This document shows, piece after piece, positions 15,825 through 24,626 of a stretch of 64,000 nucleotides of DNA. The stretch is from assembly GCF_002551005.1 (NCBI RefSeq), contig NZ_NVOY01000006.1, forward strand, positions 39,407-103,406, given 5' to 3'. The DNA is from Bacillus pseudomycoides. Its GTDB lineage: Bacteria; Bacillota; Bacilli; Bacillales; Bacillaceae_G. Made by a program: the position numbers and the translations under genes. The first letter of the stretch is position 1, and each line of letters begins with the position of its first letter. Below the pieces are notes generated by a model. The model worked only from the letters and a program-made list of their open reading frames with translations, ran no database searches and was not told the DNA's origin.

Positions 15825-16676
15825 ATGGACATTTTATTAGCACTTCTTCCTGCATTAGCATGGGGAAACGTTTTATTAGTAAGTGTAAAAATGGGTGGCG
15901 GTGCATATAGTCAAACGGTAGGTATGACAATTGGTGCTCTATTCTTCGCAACAATTATGTATGTATTTACAACACCGGCACTATCTTTAACTATATTAAT
16001 TGTTGGCTTTGTTTCAGGCTTATTTTGGGCTTTAGGACAAGTCAATCAATTAAAAACGGTTCAAACATTAGGCGTTTCAACAACAGTTACCATTTCAACA
16101 GGGATGCAGCTTGTAGCTACTTCTATCTTTGGGGTTATCGCATTTCATGAATGGACAACTACTACTACAATTATTATGGGAACGATTGCAATTCTCTTAA
16201 TCGTAGTCGGTGTTGTTTTTACTTCTTTAGATGATAAAGAAAATGCACAACCGCCGGGACAATTGAAAAAAGGGTTACTAACTCTAATTGTTTCGACTGT
16301 CGGTTATTTTATGTATGTAATCATTATTCGTTGGTACAACATCGATGGCTGGTCTGCTATTTTACCTCAAGCAGTTGGTATGTTTGTTGGAGCAGTTGTA
16401 CTGACATTTAAACATAAACCATTTAACAAATATGCAATTCGCAATATCTTATCTGGTCTACTTTGGGGAACAGGAAACTTATTCTTACTTCTTTCTTTAC
16501 CACGAGTTGGCGTTGCAACAAGCTTCCCACTATCGCAAACAGGGATTGTCATCTCAACGTTTGGTGCAATCGTCTTCTTAGGTGAAAAGAAAACAAAACG
16601 TCAAATGGTATTTATCGCGCTTGGCAGTGCTTTAATTATCGGCGGGGCTATTCTACTTGGTATGACAAAATCTTAA
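15825..16676 (+). CDS. GRP-family sugar transporter (GlcU-like glucose uptake)
   Basis: 283 residues with ten hydrophobic helices and paired DMT-type halves. The N-terminal LLALLPALAWGNVLLVSVKMGG and the ALGQVNQL and SQTGIVISTFGAIVFLGEKKT segments are characteristic of the GRP/RhaT-like glucose uptake permeases (proton-driven). RBS AGAAGGGAG. Monocistronic with its own terminator. The upstream 240 bases hold no gene. Confidence 0.85.
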   Translation: MDILLALLPALAWGNVLLVSVKMGGGAYSQTVGMTIGALFFATIMYVFTTPALSLTILIVGFVSGLFWALGQVNQLKTVQTLGVSTTVTISTGMQLVATSIFGVIAFHEWTTTTTIIMGTIAILLIVVGVVFTSLDDKENAQPPGQLKKGLLTLIVSTVGYFMYVIIIRWYNIDGWSAILPQAVGMFVGAVVLTFKHKPFNKYAIRNILSGLLWGTGNLFLLLSLPRVGVATSFPLSQTGIVISTFGAIVFLGEKKTKRQMVFIALGSALIIGGAILLGMTKS

Positions 16677-16682
16677 TGATAT

Positions 16683-16727
16683 ATCCTAGTTTCGGAAATG
16701 CTACTTTCTGAAACTAGGATTTTTTTG
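16683..16727 (+). terminator. Terminator of the sugar transporter gene
   Basis: ATCCTAGTTTC and GAAACTAGGAT arms followed by TTTTTTT. Confidence 0.9.
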
Positions 16728-16811
16728 TATACAAGTCTTTTCTTTTTACAATTCTCTTTTATCAATGTTATCGTTTTAGCAATACATTTCCTACAGGAAG
16801 GATCAAAAAAT

Positions 16812-17627
16812 ATGCAAAAGAAACAAAGAGTGTTATTTATTGGTGCAGGTCGTATGGCTGAAGCCCTTTTCGCTGGACTTCTTCATACAAGTAAAGAACA
16901 CATTGCTGAGATTGTCGTATCCAATCAACGAAATCAAGAAAGGCTTACAGAGCTGCGTGAAAAGTATGCTGTTTCTACGACAACTGATTGGAAACAATAT
17001 GCGGAAGATGCTGATGTTATCGTCTTAGCAATGCCTCCAGAAGCGCATGAACAACTGTTAACTGAACTCTCTCCACTTGTCAGCAATCAATTTATTGTAA
17101 CAGTTGCAGCTGGTATTGGACCTTCTTATTTAGAATCAAAGCTTCCTAAAGGTACTGCCGTTGCTTGGATTATGCCAAATACAGCTGCTACAATTGGGAA
17201 ATCCATTTCTTTATACACAGCAGGCTCTTTTGTAAGCAAAAAACATATTGAAATCTTGCAAATGTTAGTAAAAGGTATTGGAGACGCACAATTATGTACA
17301 GAAGAAGAAATTCATCAACTAACAGCTGTCACGGGCAGCGCCCCTGCATTTCTCTACTACTTTGCTGAAAGCTTAATTGAAGCAACAAAACAGTATGGTA
17401 TTGATGAAATAACTGCAAAGCATCTCGTAATCAAAATGATTACCGGATCTGCTTCTATGCTAGAGAGCGAAAACAAGCCTGCTCTGCTTCGTGAACAAGT
17501 GACAACACCAGGCGGCGCAACTGCAGCAGGTTTGGAAGTGTTATATGAAAATAATTTCATGAACATAATCCAAGAAGCAATTGAAGCAACAAATAAGAAG
17601 GCTAGTGGAAAAGCAATTCAATTGTAA
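16812..17627 (+). CDS. proC: Pyrroline-5-carboxylate reductase
   Basis: 271 residues from ATG 16812 (MQKKQRVLFIGAGRMAEALF), preceded by AGGAAGGA; the open frame to 16698 runs into the previous terminator. NAD(P)-binding GAGRMAEA, then MPNTAATIG and the dimer/active-site TAVTGSAPAFLYYFAE and EQVTTPGGATAAGLEVL. It makes proline from pyrroline-5-carboxylate. One of several ProC-type paralogues usual in Bacillus. Confidence 0.92.
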   Translation: MQKKQRVLFIGAGRMAEALFAGLLHTSKEHIAEIVVSNQRNQERLTELREKYAVSTTTDWKQYAEDADVIVLAMPPEAHEQLLTELSPLVSNQFIVTVAAGIGPSYLESKLPKGTAVAWIMPNTAATIGKSISLYTAGSFVSKKHIEILQMLVKGIGDAQLCTEEEIHQLTAVTGSAPAFLYYFAESLIEATKQYGIDEITAKHLVIKMITGSASMLESENKPALLREQVTTPGGATAAGLEVLYENNFMNIIQEAIEATNKKASGKAIQL

Positions 17628-17629
17628 AA

Positions 17630-17779
17630 CAAGCAGAAAAAATCTTATTTAAAGATACTGTAATCTCACCTCTATATCAAAACGGAAAATCTTATTTACA
17701 GCGCTCTTATGTAAAAGGTATCGTTGAAGTTGATTTTGCAGGCCCATTAAACTTTAAATGGGCAAAAATTGAAAAGTAA
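17630..17779 (+). pseudogene. C-terminal remnant of an oligopeptide-binding protein (OppA-like)
   Basis: Fifty in-frame codons start right after proC in another frame with no start codon or ribosome binding site, ending in TAA and a terminator. The translation contains AEKILFKDTVISPLYQNGKS, then YLQRSYVKGIVE and NFKWAKIEK, which is the usual C-terminal end of Bacillus OppA-type binding proteins. The rest of the gene is gone, apparently by a deletion joining it to proC. Confidence 0.75.
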
Positions 17780-17785
17780 TATACA

Positions 17786-17818
17786 AAAGGTATCCCCAAA
17801 AAGGATACCTTTTTCTCA
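17786..17818 (+). terminator. Terminator after proC/oppA remnant
   Basis: AAAGGTATCC and GGATACCTTT arms followed by TTTC. It probably once ended the oppA gene. Confidence 0.9.
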
Positions 17819-17821
17819 TTC

Positions 17822-17975
17822 CCTTTTATCCCGCTCTAACGGGCAGTAAGACTCCCACCTCAAGATTCTGAGAAAACAAAGAAGACAAGTGGGAGATAAC
17901 TGCCCGTAAGAGCCCGATTGGTTCAACTAACCATCAGTGGGGATATCCCCCTCACTGATGGAAGTTTCACTTTAT
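17822..17975. repeat. B. cereus group intergenic repeat, second family, copy 1
   Basis: Shares TTATCCCGCT, CGGGCAGTAAGACT, CTCAA-ATT-GAGA, CTCACTGATGG and TTTCACTTTA, in the same order, with a copy on the minus strand at 63460-63560. Internal complementarity (CGGGCAGT with ACTGCCCG) suggests a folded RNA or DNA. It covers most of the gap between the terminator and the next gene. Confidence 0.75.
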
Positions 17976-19100
17976 TACAGCTTGATTTCTCTTAAGTGAG
18001 ATAGATATTTTATATCCAATCACAGCAATGATTTGAGTTACCACAATAATCATGCATAAATACATGATATTTTTTGTTAAACTCTCTCCTCCAAATATAA
18101 TTGTGTAATATCCATTCGCTGCGTATGTGGCAGGGAGCAATGTTCCAATTGTTTGATACGTATGTGATAGCATTACATGTGGCACCATCACACCAGCACT
18201 CACAAGCTGTAAAGATAACGAAAGAATATTAAATAGCATCCCTGCATTTCCAAACAAATTAAGAAACATTTGCGTTAAAGAAAGAAAAGCAAAGAAGACA
18301 ATGGTTTGAAACAACCAAACCGTAAATATCGGTTCCTGTATTTGAATATGAAAGAACTTCATCAAAATCACTGTAATAATTGCTAATACCACAGCAACAA
18401 CCATATTAATAAGTTGCCTTGAAAAGAAATTCCCCAAACCTCTTTCAACAAGTTGCGATGCTTTATATAATTCCATACTCATAATCATCGCTCCTACAAA
18501 TGAAGCTAATACGATCATAAGCGGTACCATGTTGATGGAAAATCCCTTCGCATCATTTACTTTATGAACCGTAAATCCAACTGAATCTTCCGTTAATCCT
18601 TTTATTGCTTCTGCGCTGCCTGGTTCCATAGCTTGCAACTTCCCAGCAACTGCTTGCTGTTTATAGCTTGATACCTCTTTATTTACATTGTCACGAACTT
18701 GCTTCGCAGCTCCTTCCATCATCTGCTTTTCCATCATAGCGCTTGCTTGGTTAATATGGAAATTTAAATCCGCCTTTCTTTTTTCACTTATATCTTTTGA
18801 AAAAGAAGCTGGAATTTCAATAATCATATCGTATACATGTTTATCCATTTCCTCTTTTGCTTTTTCCATAGACTTCTCATTCTTCACTTGAAAAGGCAAG
18901 TTGTTCTGTAAACCTTGTGCGATTTTACTTCCCATGTTCGCATCTTGATTCACAATAGCAATACGCATTTGATCTGCTCTTTCATATACCCCATCATACG
19001 CTGTTAGCCAAACACAAAAGAAAATAATTTGAAATGCCAACGCTACCACAATTCCTATATACGTACCTGGTATTTTTAAAAACCGTTTAAATGTATTCAT
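17967..19100 (-). CDS. DUF3533/YhgE-Pip-type ABC-2 membrane protein
   Basis: About 377 residues from ATG 19100 (MNTFKRFLKIPG), behind GGAGGG. One N-terminal helix, a large extracytoplasmic region (about 40-200) with IAIVNQDANMG and a Met-rich helical stretch, then five C-terminal helices. This is the YhgE/Pip/DUF3533 plan, related to ABC-2 export permeases. Upstream lies GCAAGT-N4-ACTTGC, matching the operator of the adjacent TetR regulator, so the two are probably co-regulated. Confidence 0.75.
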   Translation of the reverse strand: MNTFKRFLKIPGTYIGIVVALAFQIIFFCVWLTAYDGVYERADQMRIAIVNQDANMGSKIAQGLQNNLPFQVKNEKSMEKAKEEMDKHVYDMIIEIPASFSKDISEKRKADLNFHINQASAMMEKQMMEGAAKQVRDNVNKEVSSYKQQAVAGKLQAMEPGSAEAIKGLTEDSVGFTVHKVNDAKGFSINMVPLMIVLASFVGAMIMSMELYKASQLVERGLGNFFSRQLINMVVAVVLAIITVILMKFFHIQIQEPIFTVWLFQTIVFFAFLSLTQMFLNLFGNAGMLFNILSLSLQLVSAGVMVPHVMLSHTYQTIGTLLPATYAANGYYTIIFGGESLTKNIMYLCMIIVVTQIIAVIGYKISISLKRNQAVIK

Positions 19101-19117
19101 CTTTCCCTCCTTAGCAA

Positions 19118-19133
19118 GCAAGTACATACTTGC
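19118..19133. promoter_or_regulatory. TetR-type operator 2
   Basis: GCAAGTACATACTTGC, a perfect-arm inverted repeat between the TetR gene and the membrane protein gene. Same half-site as operator 1 upstream of the regulator. Confidence 0.65.
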
Positions 19134-19152
19134 ATTTATTTTTAAATAAATA

Positions 19153-19734
19153 CTAGGGTCTTAATGCCCTAGCATATAAGGTAATATTATTTTCAATAAA
19201 ATTCTCATCATTGATTTCCATGATTCGATTGTCAAAACGTAGTTTGGATAGAAAATAACCAAAATTAATCCATATAAAATTCATGACTTGTGCTTCAATA
19301 TTTGTATGAATAATTTTCCCTTTTTGCTGCATCTTTTCAAAATAAATCATCAATTCTTCTTTTAAGCCTTTTGGTATCTTAGCAATTTCATCATCTAATT
19401 CAGGAAATTCACCTGTTTCACGTATACCAATAGAAATCATGTCTTTCGCTTCATTCAAAAATTTATGATAGTGCCTTGCTAAATTCTTCAAATCTGTTTC
19501 TAATTCCCACACAATTTCTGTTTGTAAAAATTGTTTTAAATGCGGTACATATGAAAATTCATAAACGGCTGCTTCAATGATACCCTTTTTGTTTTTAAAA
19601 TTACGGAATATGGTTACTTCATTGACGCCAGCGCGCATTGCGATTTCTTTCGTTGTTGCCGCTTTATATCCTCTTTCTTTCACTAACTCAATTGCTGCTT
19701 GAATAATTTTCTCTGCTGTCTTTGAGCGCGCCAT
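19153..19734 (-). CDS. TetR-family transcriptional regulator
   Basis: 193 residues from ATG 19734 (MARSKTAEKIIQAA), behind GAGAGGA. The N-terminal TetR HTH reads AATTKEIAMRAGVNEVTIFRNF. The C-terminal ligand domain has no recognised relative. Two similar palindromes, one before this gene and one before the DUF3533 gene, point to autoregulation and repression of the transporter-like neighbour. Confidence 0.88.
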   Translation of the reverse strand: MARSKTAEKIIQAAIELVKERGYKAATTKEIAMRAGVNEVTIFRNFKNKKGIIEAAVYEFSYVPHLKQFLQTEIVWELETDLKNLARHYHKFLNEAKDMISIGIRETGEFPELDDEIAKIPKGLKEELMIYFEKMQQKGKIIHTNIEAQVMNFIWINFGYFLSKLRFDNRIMEINDENFIENNITLYARALRP

Positions 19735-19752
19735 ATAATCCTCTCTTTCCAA

Positions 19753-19770
19753 TGCAAGTGATCACTTACA
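19753..19770. promoter_or_regulatory. TetR-type operator 1
   Basis: TGCAAGTGATCACTTACA just upstream of the regulator gene. Core AAGTGATCACTT is a perfect palindrome; half-site GCAAGT is shared with the site at 19118. Confidence 0.7.
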
Positions 19771-19918
19771 TTTAGATTATATAACTTTTCTAATTATTGT
19801 CAATCCGTTTTTTGGAAATTATTAAGAGCGATACTTGAAAAAATAATTGCTTTTCCTTACATAAAAAGATAAATATTGGAAAAACTTTATTTGAAAACAA
19901 CTAAGGAGGTTTTATAGA

Positions 19919-20380
19919 ATGAGAATCTTATTTTCAATCCTTTTAGCATTCATGCTATTACCTGCAATGACAGGATGTACACCTAAGAAACAGGATACAA
20001 CTACTGATAAGAAAACGACAGAAGGTGGAAAACAAGCAGCTAACCAAGATTTAAAATTAAGCTTCAATGAATTTGATTTAAAAGCAAACTACAAAGATAC
20101 AAAGAAAGACTATGAAGCTGACTACAAACATAAAACAGCAAGTGACAAGCCAGAGGTAAAATTAGAAGATCGTAAAACAAATGAAAAGCTAGCTGGAGAT
20201 GAAGCATTAACAAAGCTCACTCCACTCTTACAGCAATTAAAATTTGATAAAGACACAAAAGATGAAGATGTCATTAATCAAGTAGTAGATGTATTCCAAC
20301 TGGACAAAGACTATGAAAAATTCGACTTAGAAGTTGTCTTTACCGATGGAACGAAAAAAGAATATAAAATGCCAAAATAG
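19919..20380 (+). CDS. YusW-like lipoprotein
   Basis: 153 residues: signal peptide with a lipobox-like AMTGC near residue 20, a Lys/Thr-rich linker, then a YusW-type domain (LSFNEFDLKANYKDTKKDY, ending EVVFTDGTKKEYKM). RBS CTAAGGAGG. Anchored outside the membrane; function of the family is unknown. Monocistronic with a strong terminator. Confidence 0.75.
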   Translation: MRILFSILLAFMLLPAMTGCTPKKQDTTTDKKTTEGGKQAANQDLKLSFNEFDLKANYKDTKKDYEADYKHKTASDKPEVKLEDRKTNEKLAGDEALTKLTPLLQQLKFDKDTKDEDVINQVVDVFQLDKDYEKFDLEVVFTDGTKKEYKMPK

Positions 20381-20437
20381 AAGGTGAACTCTAAAAGTAC
20401 ACCTATATGTATCATGAAGATCCGAACAGATAGAAAT

Positions 20438-20476
20438 AAAGTAGCCCTTTTAACTTTCGTCTAAAAGGGCTACTTT
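20438..20476. terminator. Bidirectional terminator
   Basis: AAAGTAGCCCTTTTA and TAAAAGGGCTACTTT arms, nine-base loop, between convergent genes. Confidence 0.9.
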
Positions 20477-20486
20477 ATAAATTTTT

Positions 20487-20732
20487 TTATTTTTCATTAA
20501 AACATTTTTTATGAAATCTTTTCCCATCCATTTTGTTATAATATACTTCATATTTCTCTCTCGTAGTTGGATCAAAGTATATTTCTCCTGTAAATAAATA
20601 TCCATTGGGCACTTCTGTACCATGATTATCTTGTAATCTTTTATCTTTTCTCTTAGCCATTAGTAAAATAATAAGGAAAATAATTATCTGTACACAAAAG
20701 TATATTACAATACCTTTCCACATACTATTCAA
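20487..20732 (-). CDS. Small membrane protein downstream of the YbjQ-type gene
   Basis: 81 residues: one transmembrane helix (about 6-24), then a charged cytoplasmic part with GYLFTGEIYFDPTTREKYEVYY. The start overlaps the YbjQ-type gene by eight bases (or starts at the second Met, just after it), so it is translationally coupled to it. Family not recognised. Confidence 0.65.
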   Translation of the reverse strand: MNSMWKGIVIYFCVQIIIFLIILLMAKRKDKRLQDNHGTEVPNGYLFTGEIYFDPTTREKYEVYYNKMDGKRFHKKCFNEK

Positions 20733-21057
20733 CCTTTTCTACAATAACAGCTGTACCGTACGCTACAATCTCACTCATATTATGACTTAGACTTCCTGAA
20801 TCAAAACGAACCATAATAATCGCGTTTGCACCCATTGCTGCAGCATTTTCAACCATGCGATCTAGCGCATATTTTCTTGCGTCCTCAAGCATCTCTGTAT
20901 ACTGTACAATCTCTCCACCAAATAACCCTTTGAATGCAGCCATAATATCTTTCCCTAATCCTCTTGCTCGCACCGTTAATCCAAATACCGTTCCTAACGT
21001 CTGTTTCACTTCATAACCTGGTAAGCTCTCCGTTGTTACAACAATCATTTCATTCAA
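20725..21057 (-). CDS. YbjQ/UPF0145-family protein
   Basis: 110 residues with the family pattern VVTTESLPGYEVKQTLGTVFG, a central GLGKDIMAAFKGLFGGEI, ALDRMVENAAAMGANAIIMVRFD and a C-terminal AYGTAVIVE. Such proteins form pentamers and are sometimes labelled heavy-metal binding. A strong palindrome of Fur-box character lies just upstream. Confidence 0.88.
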   Translation of the reverse strand: MNEMIVVTTESLPGYEVKQTLGTVFGLTVRARGLGKDIMAAFKGLFGGEIVQYTEMLEDARKYALDRMVENAAAMGANAIIMVRFDSGSLSHNMSEIVAYGTAVIVEKVE

Positions 21058-21071
21058 CTCCTCTTCTAATT

Positions 21072-21101
21072 ATTATTATCATTATCGATAATGATAATAA
21101 T
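21072..21101. promoter_or_regulatory. Fur-like palindrome upstream of the YbjQ-type gene
   Basis: Thirty-base perfect palindrome built from ATTATC/GATAAT units (…TTATCATTATCGATAATGATAA…). GATAAT hexamers are the unit of Fur boxes, though the arm order here is not the standard 7-1-7. It lies about 15 bases before the start codon, suggesting repression. Confidence 0.55.
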
Positions 21102-21180
21102 ATATACAAAGAATGTCAAACATTCTTCAATTTCGGTTAAATGTTTATAAACTAACGAGATACACCTCATGAAATAAAAA

Positions 21181-21207
21181 ATAACTTTGTTTGAAAACAA
21201 AGTTATT
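21181..21207 (-). terminator. Terminator of the 174-aa lipoprotein gene
   Basis: ATAACTTTGTTT and its complement around a three-base loop; sits at the 3' end of the gene. Confidence 0.75.
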
Positions 21208-21727
21208 TCGCTGATTTCTCTTCTTTTTTAAAACGGTCATAATAATTAACTGCTGTAGAAAGGTGCACCTCAATATCGCGAATTAATGAAGTGTCTCCTT
21301 CTTTCACTAATCGGTCTAATTTTTTCATCGCTTGTTCTGTTTCATTTAAAAAACCTACGTATAATTCATTTTCTCTTTCTTTTGATTTTGGAACCCGAAT
21401 TTCTTTACGCACATTCTCAATATCTGCTAACGTATTGTCCGTTACCTTTTGTACGTCTTCTTTAAACTCCGGGAGTTTCATTGCCTTTCCAGATTCCTCT
21501 TCCGCTTTTTTCCAAAGCTTCATAGCCTCATTTACTTCATTATTAATTTTGTCTTCATATTGACTATGTACAGATTGATACACTTTCAAATCTTCAGGAT
21601 TGTCTTCTTTATGGTTTGTTTGCTCTACTTTTTCTTTCGTTTCTTGTTTTGCTTCTTTATTACTAGTACATCCGGTTAATAGTAATGCACTACTAAGCAG
21701 AATCGCGCCCCAAGCTTTTTGCTTCAT
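21203..21727 (-). CDS. Lipoprotein, unknown function
   Basis: 174 residues: signal peptide with lipobox LLTGC at residues 16-20, a charged linker rich in Glu/Lys, then a helical domain. No recognised catalytic residues. RBS AGGAGC. A solitary gene ended by a hairpin. Confidence 0.75.
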   Translation of the reverse strand: MKQKAWGAILLSSALLLTGCTSNKEAKQETKEKVEQTNHKEDNPEDLKVYQSVHSQYEDKINNEVNEAMKLWKKAEEESGKAMKLPEFKEDVQKVTDNTLADIENVRKEIRVPKSKERENELYVGFLNETEQAMKKLDRLVKEGDTSLIRDIEVHLSTAVNYYDRFKKEEKSAK

Positions 21728-21965
21728 TTTAAACTGCTCCTTTTGTTCACTGTATGTCTTCTATCATTATTATAGCGATAACAAGTAAAAATTTACACGT
21801 ATCTGCTCTCATTTCTACCTACAGCGATATTCTGTTCACAATATCGTCACTTTATCCACATTGCTTATATGACAATCCCCTTTTGTAGGTAAAAAGAATA
21901 AAACTAGCAAAGCAATACAAACTAACAATAGAACATTTATGTAAATCAAAAAGGAGCAGATACCC

Positions 21966-22613
21966 ATGAAAAAGCTACTCTTGAAATTCACACTATTACT
22001 TATGTCTTGTACTTTCCTCTTGTCGCCAGTAAAAGTAGGCGCAGAAGAAAACGTACGTATCCAAAATCCTTGCCCCAGCCAATCAGCAATACAACTGAAA
22101 GATGATTTAAGAAGACTTTGGATCGACCATACAATATAGACAAGAAATTATATTATAAGCGCCTTAGCAGGGCTGAAAGATCAAGATAAAGTACTAGCAA
22201 GACTGTTAAAAAACCAAGATGATATTGGAAATGCAATAAAGCCATATTATGTGGAAGCAGCTGGTAATAAGCTTGCCAAGCTATTAAGAGAACACATTCT
22301 TCTTGCAGGAAAAGTAGTAGTTGCAGCAAAAAGCGGTAATCAAGCAAATTTAAAAAAGTTTAACACAGAGTGGTATAAAAATGCTGATGACATCGCTCAG
22401 TTTCTTAGCAGCGCCAACCCAAATTGGTCAAATGCTGCATTAAAAGACCTATTGTATACACATTTAAAATTTGTTACAGATGAGGCTGTAGCGAGAATTA
22501 AAAAAGATTGGGATGCAGATATTCTTGCTTTCGATGAAGGAGAAGATCATATTATTAAAATGGCCGACGTACTTGCAGAAGGTATTACAAAGCAATTTCC
22601 AAATAAATTTTAA
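21966..22613 (+). pseudogene. Exported helical protein interrupted by one in-frame stop
   Basis: The frame starts at ATG 21966 behind AAAGGAG, encodes a signal peptide ending near VGAEE, then is broken by TAG at 22137-22139 (codon 58) and continues in the same frame to TAA at 22613, 216 codons in all. Around the stop the reading is LWIDHTI-stop-TRNYIISALAGL; related Bacillus proteins have Trp in this WTR position, so TGG to TAG is the likely change. The downstream part would lack a signal peptide. No frameshift is seen. Confidence 0.8.
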
Positions 22614-22618
22614 CAGTG

Positions 22619-22656
22619 TAAAGCTCCTTCATAATTCTGAAGGAGCTTTATTTTTT
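22619..22656 (+). terminator. Terminator of the interrupted gene
   Basis: AAAGCTCCTTC and GAAGGAGCTTT arms followed by ATTTTTT. Confidence 0.9.
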
Positions 22657-22666
22657 CGTCTGTTAC

Positions 22667-22856
22667 TGTATATCCATTTTAATTTTCCGACATATAAGTC
22701 GCTGCTATGCAGAATACAACATGACCGCTACTTGTTTTCTACTTTTGTTTTAAACCTTGCATGTGGTTGAAAACAGGCCCTGACCGTTTCTATGCGTGGC
22801 CAGATGCTCTCGCCCACCTAAAAAGAAAGAGGTTTTTTAACTTGTATATATAACAG
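22667..22856 (+). repeat. bcr1-like repeat, copy 3 (full length)
   Basis: Full copy with GACATATAAGTCGCTGCTA, AATACAACATGACCGCTACT, TTGTTTTAAACCTTGCATGT, CCCTGACCGTTTCTATGC, GGCCAGATGCTCTCGCCC and the AAAGAAAGAGG tail. Internal inverted repeats allow a hairpin. Confidence 0.85.
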
Positions 22857-22857
22857 T

Positions 22858-23481
22858 TCAAAACTTAAATTGTGGTTCTGTTTGTAGATAATAACCATTC
22901 CTAACATGCCCTACCCAGTTAGCAAAGAATTCTCTCCATGAAACACTATTAAAAAATGCGTCTACAGATTGTGTTTCAGAGTTCCAGTCTAATATTAAAA
23001 AGGGAGCATTTCCTAACTGCCAAATCCCCCTATTAACATCCGTTCCGGTTTCTCGAATTAATAATAATGGTAATCCATATTGATAACCCATCGATGGTTC
23101 AATTTGTGAAAACGGAGTCCCTTCCCAAAATGGTGTTTGTGGTTCAAATGGCCCAACATTTGTTCTTAAACCTTGAACAAAAAATCTTTGGAAATTGACC
23201 GCTACTAATCCATAACTAGATAATATCATTCTCCGTATACTTGTTAGTGGCGCTTCAGGATATTGATCACTTCGAGGGATTGTACGAGGAAACAGAAGAG
23301 CTTGTTCAATTTCTAAAATAAGTCGATCTAAAAATTGTTGTTGCAGTTGATTTAAAGTATTTACTGTACTTAAAAATACAGGAATTCGAAAAGCTTGATC
23401 AATTGCCTGCTGCAGCTTTGCAGAATAATAGACACCTTGTTCAGTATTTATAAAAGGACTACCAGTTACGTTTTCTTCCAT
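22858..23481 (-). CDS. TIR/nucleoside-deoxyribosyltransferase-like protein, unknown function
   Basis: 207 residues. The pattern IPVFLST near residue 33, FLDRLILEIEQALLFPRTIP, a middle SYGLVAVNF strand and EPSMGYQYGLPLLLIRE resemble the strand-helix order and E-x-G-x-x-x-G-x-P feature of deoxyribosyltransferase/TIR-like NAD- or nucleoside-cleaving folds. This is my reading of the pattern, not a database match. RBS AAGGAGAG. It stands alone, next to a bcr1-like repeat; no partner gene of a known defence pair is adjacent. Confidence 0.5.
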   Translation of the reverse strand: MEENVTGSPFINTEQGVYYSAKLQQAIDQAFRIPVFLSTVNTLNQLQQQFLDRLILEIEQALLFPRTIPRSDQYPEAPLTSIRRMILSSYGLVAVNFQRFFVQGLRTNVGPFEPQTPFWEGTPFSQIEPSMGYQYGLPLLLIRETGTDVNRGIWQLGNAPFLILDWNSETQSVDAFFNSVSWREFFANWVGHVRNGYYLQTEPQFKF

Positions 23482-23638
23482 TAGTATCTCTCCTTCCTTT
23501 TTGTTAATTAGTATATGTAATTTTAAAAAGAAAGCTTGGACACCCTCAAGTCACAAAGGCAGAGAAATCTATTCCTTTTGATCAAAAAATTGTAAAATCA
23601 TACAATATAGTATTTTATACAATTGGGGGTATAACATT

Positions 23639-24622
23639 TTGTTCTTTTCAAAAGCAATCGACTTATATGTCTTATATAGTTTTCACAAGAACCGCAGCAA
23701 AGAATTGCAATTTTCTTCTCTTCCTAACAAAATGTTAGATACAATAGACATCCAAAAATTTTATAAAACCAATTCAATCGATATTCAATTTCAAATGAAA
23801 GATGTTAATAACCAAAATTATGCTACCGGGAAATTTGAATATAAAAGCTCAATTCAATCTGGCATTTCATGTAATGATGTTGCGACGGGAGAAGTCTTTT
23901 TACACCAAAATGATACCTCACCTAACATTATTTTTGTTCACGGTTGGAGAATGGATTCAAATGAAAGGGTAAAAAAAATATTTCATAATCAAATAATGAC
24001 TTTAGGGTGGAGTATGTATTATTTCACGCTACCATATCACTTCGAAAGAAAACCAAAATGTTCATTATATAGCGGAGAATACATGATTAGCGCCAACATT
24101 GAACGAACAGTCCAATCATCTCAGCAAGCTGTAGCTGATTTAAGAGGGTTAATACAATGGATTAAGGAAAATAAACAAGGCCCGGTAATTTTAGTTGGCA
24201 TTAGCCTAGGTGGATTCATTGCAAACTTAACGGCTTTAGTTGAATCTCAAATTGATGTACTAGCCTCTATTTTCTATGCCAATCGTCTTTCTTATTCCAT
24301 TTGGAACACAAAACCTGGGAAATATATTAAAGCAGACTTACAAAAACATGGAATTACTTATCATGATTTAATACAGTATTGGAGAATTACAGAACCTAAC
24401 CAAACTGTTCCGGTAATGAACAAAAACAATATTCTATTAATCTCTGCCAAAAACGATCAGTATGTCCATCTCGAAGATACTGATTACTTATGGAAGTCAT
24501 GGGGAAAACCTACACGATATGTATATAATAGCGGTCATGCTGGAATTGTCCTTAATCGCAATAGAATTGCGACAGATACCATCAACTTTATTCAAAGAAG
24601 AATAGCTGGGGAAATACACTAA
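23639..24622 (+). CDS. Alpha/beta hydrolase
   Basis: 327 residues, apparently starting with TTG at 23639 (GGGGGT nine bases upstream). Hydrolase fold markers: IIFVHGWRMDSNE (HG oxyanion region), nucleophile elbow VGISLGG, acid in SAKNDQYVHLED, and His in NSGHAGIV. No signal peptide is evident. The substrate is unknown. The N-terminal 100 residues before the HG motif are longer than usual. Confidence 0.78.
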   Translation: MFFSKAIDLYVLYSFHKNRSKELQFSSLPNKMLDTIDIQKFYKTNSIDIQFQMKDVNNQNYATGKFEYKSSIQSGISCNDVATGEVFLHQNDTSPNIIFVHGWRMDSNERVKKIFHNQIMTLGWSMYYFTLPYHFERKPKCSLYSGEYMISANIERTVQSSQQAVADLRGLIQWIKENKQGPVILVGISLGGFIANLTALVESQIDVLASIFYANRLSYSIWNTKPGKYIKADLQKHGITYHDLIQYWRITEPNQTVPVMNKNNILLISAKNDQYVHLEDTDYLWKSWGKPTRYVYNSGHAGIVLNRNRIATDTINFIQRRIAGEIH

Positions 24623-24626
24623 AAAA

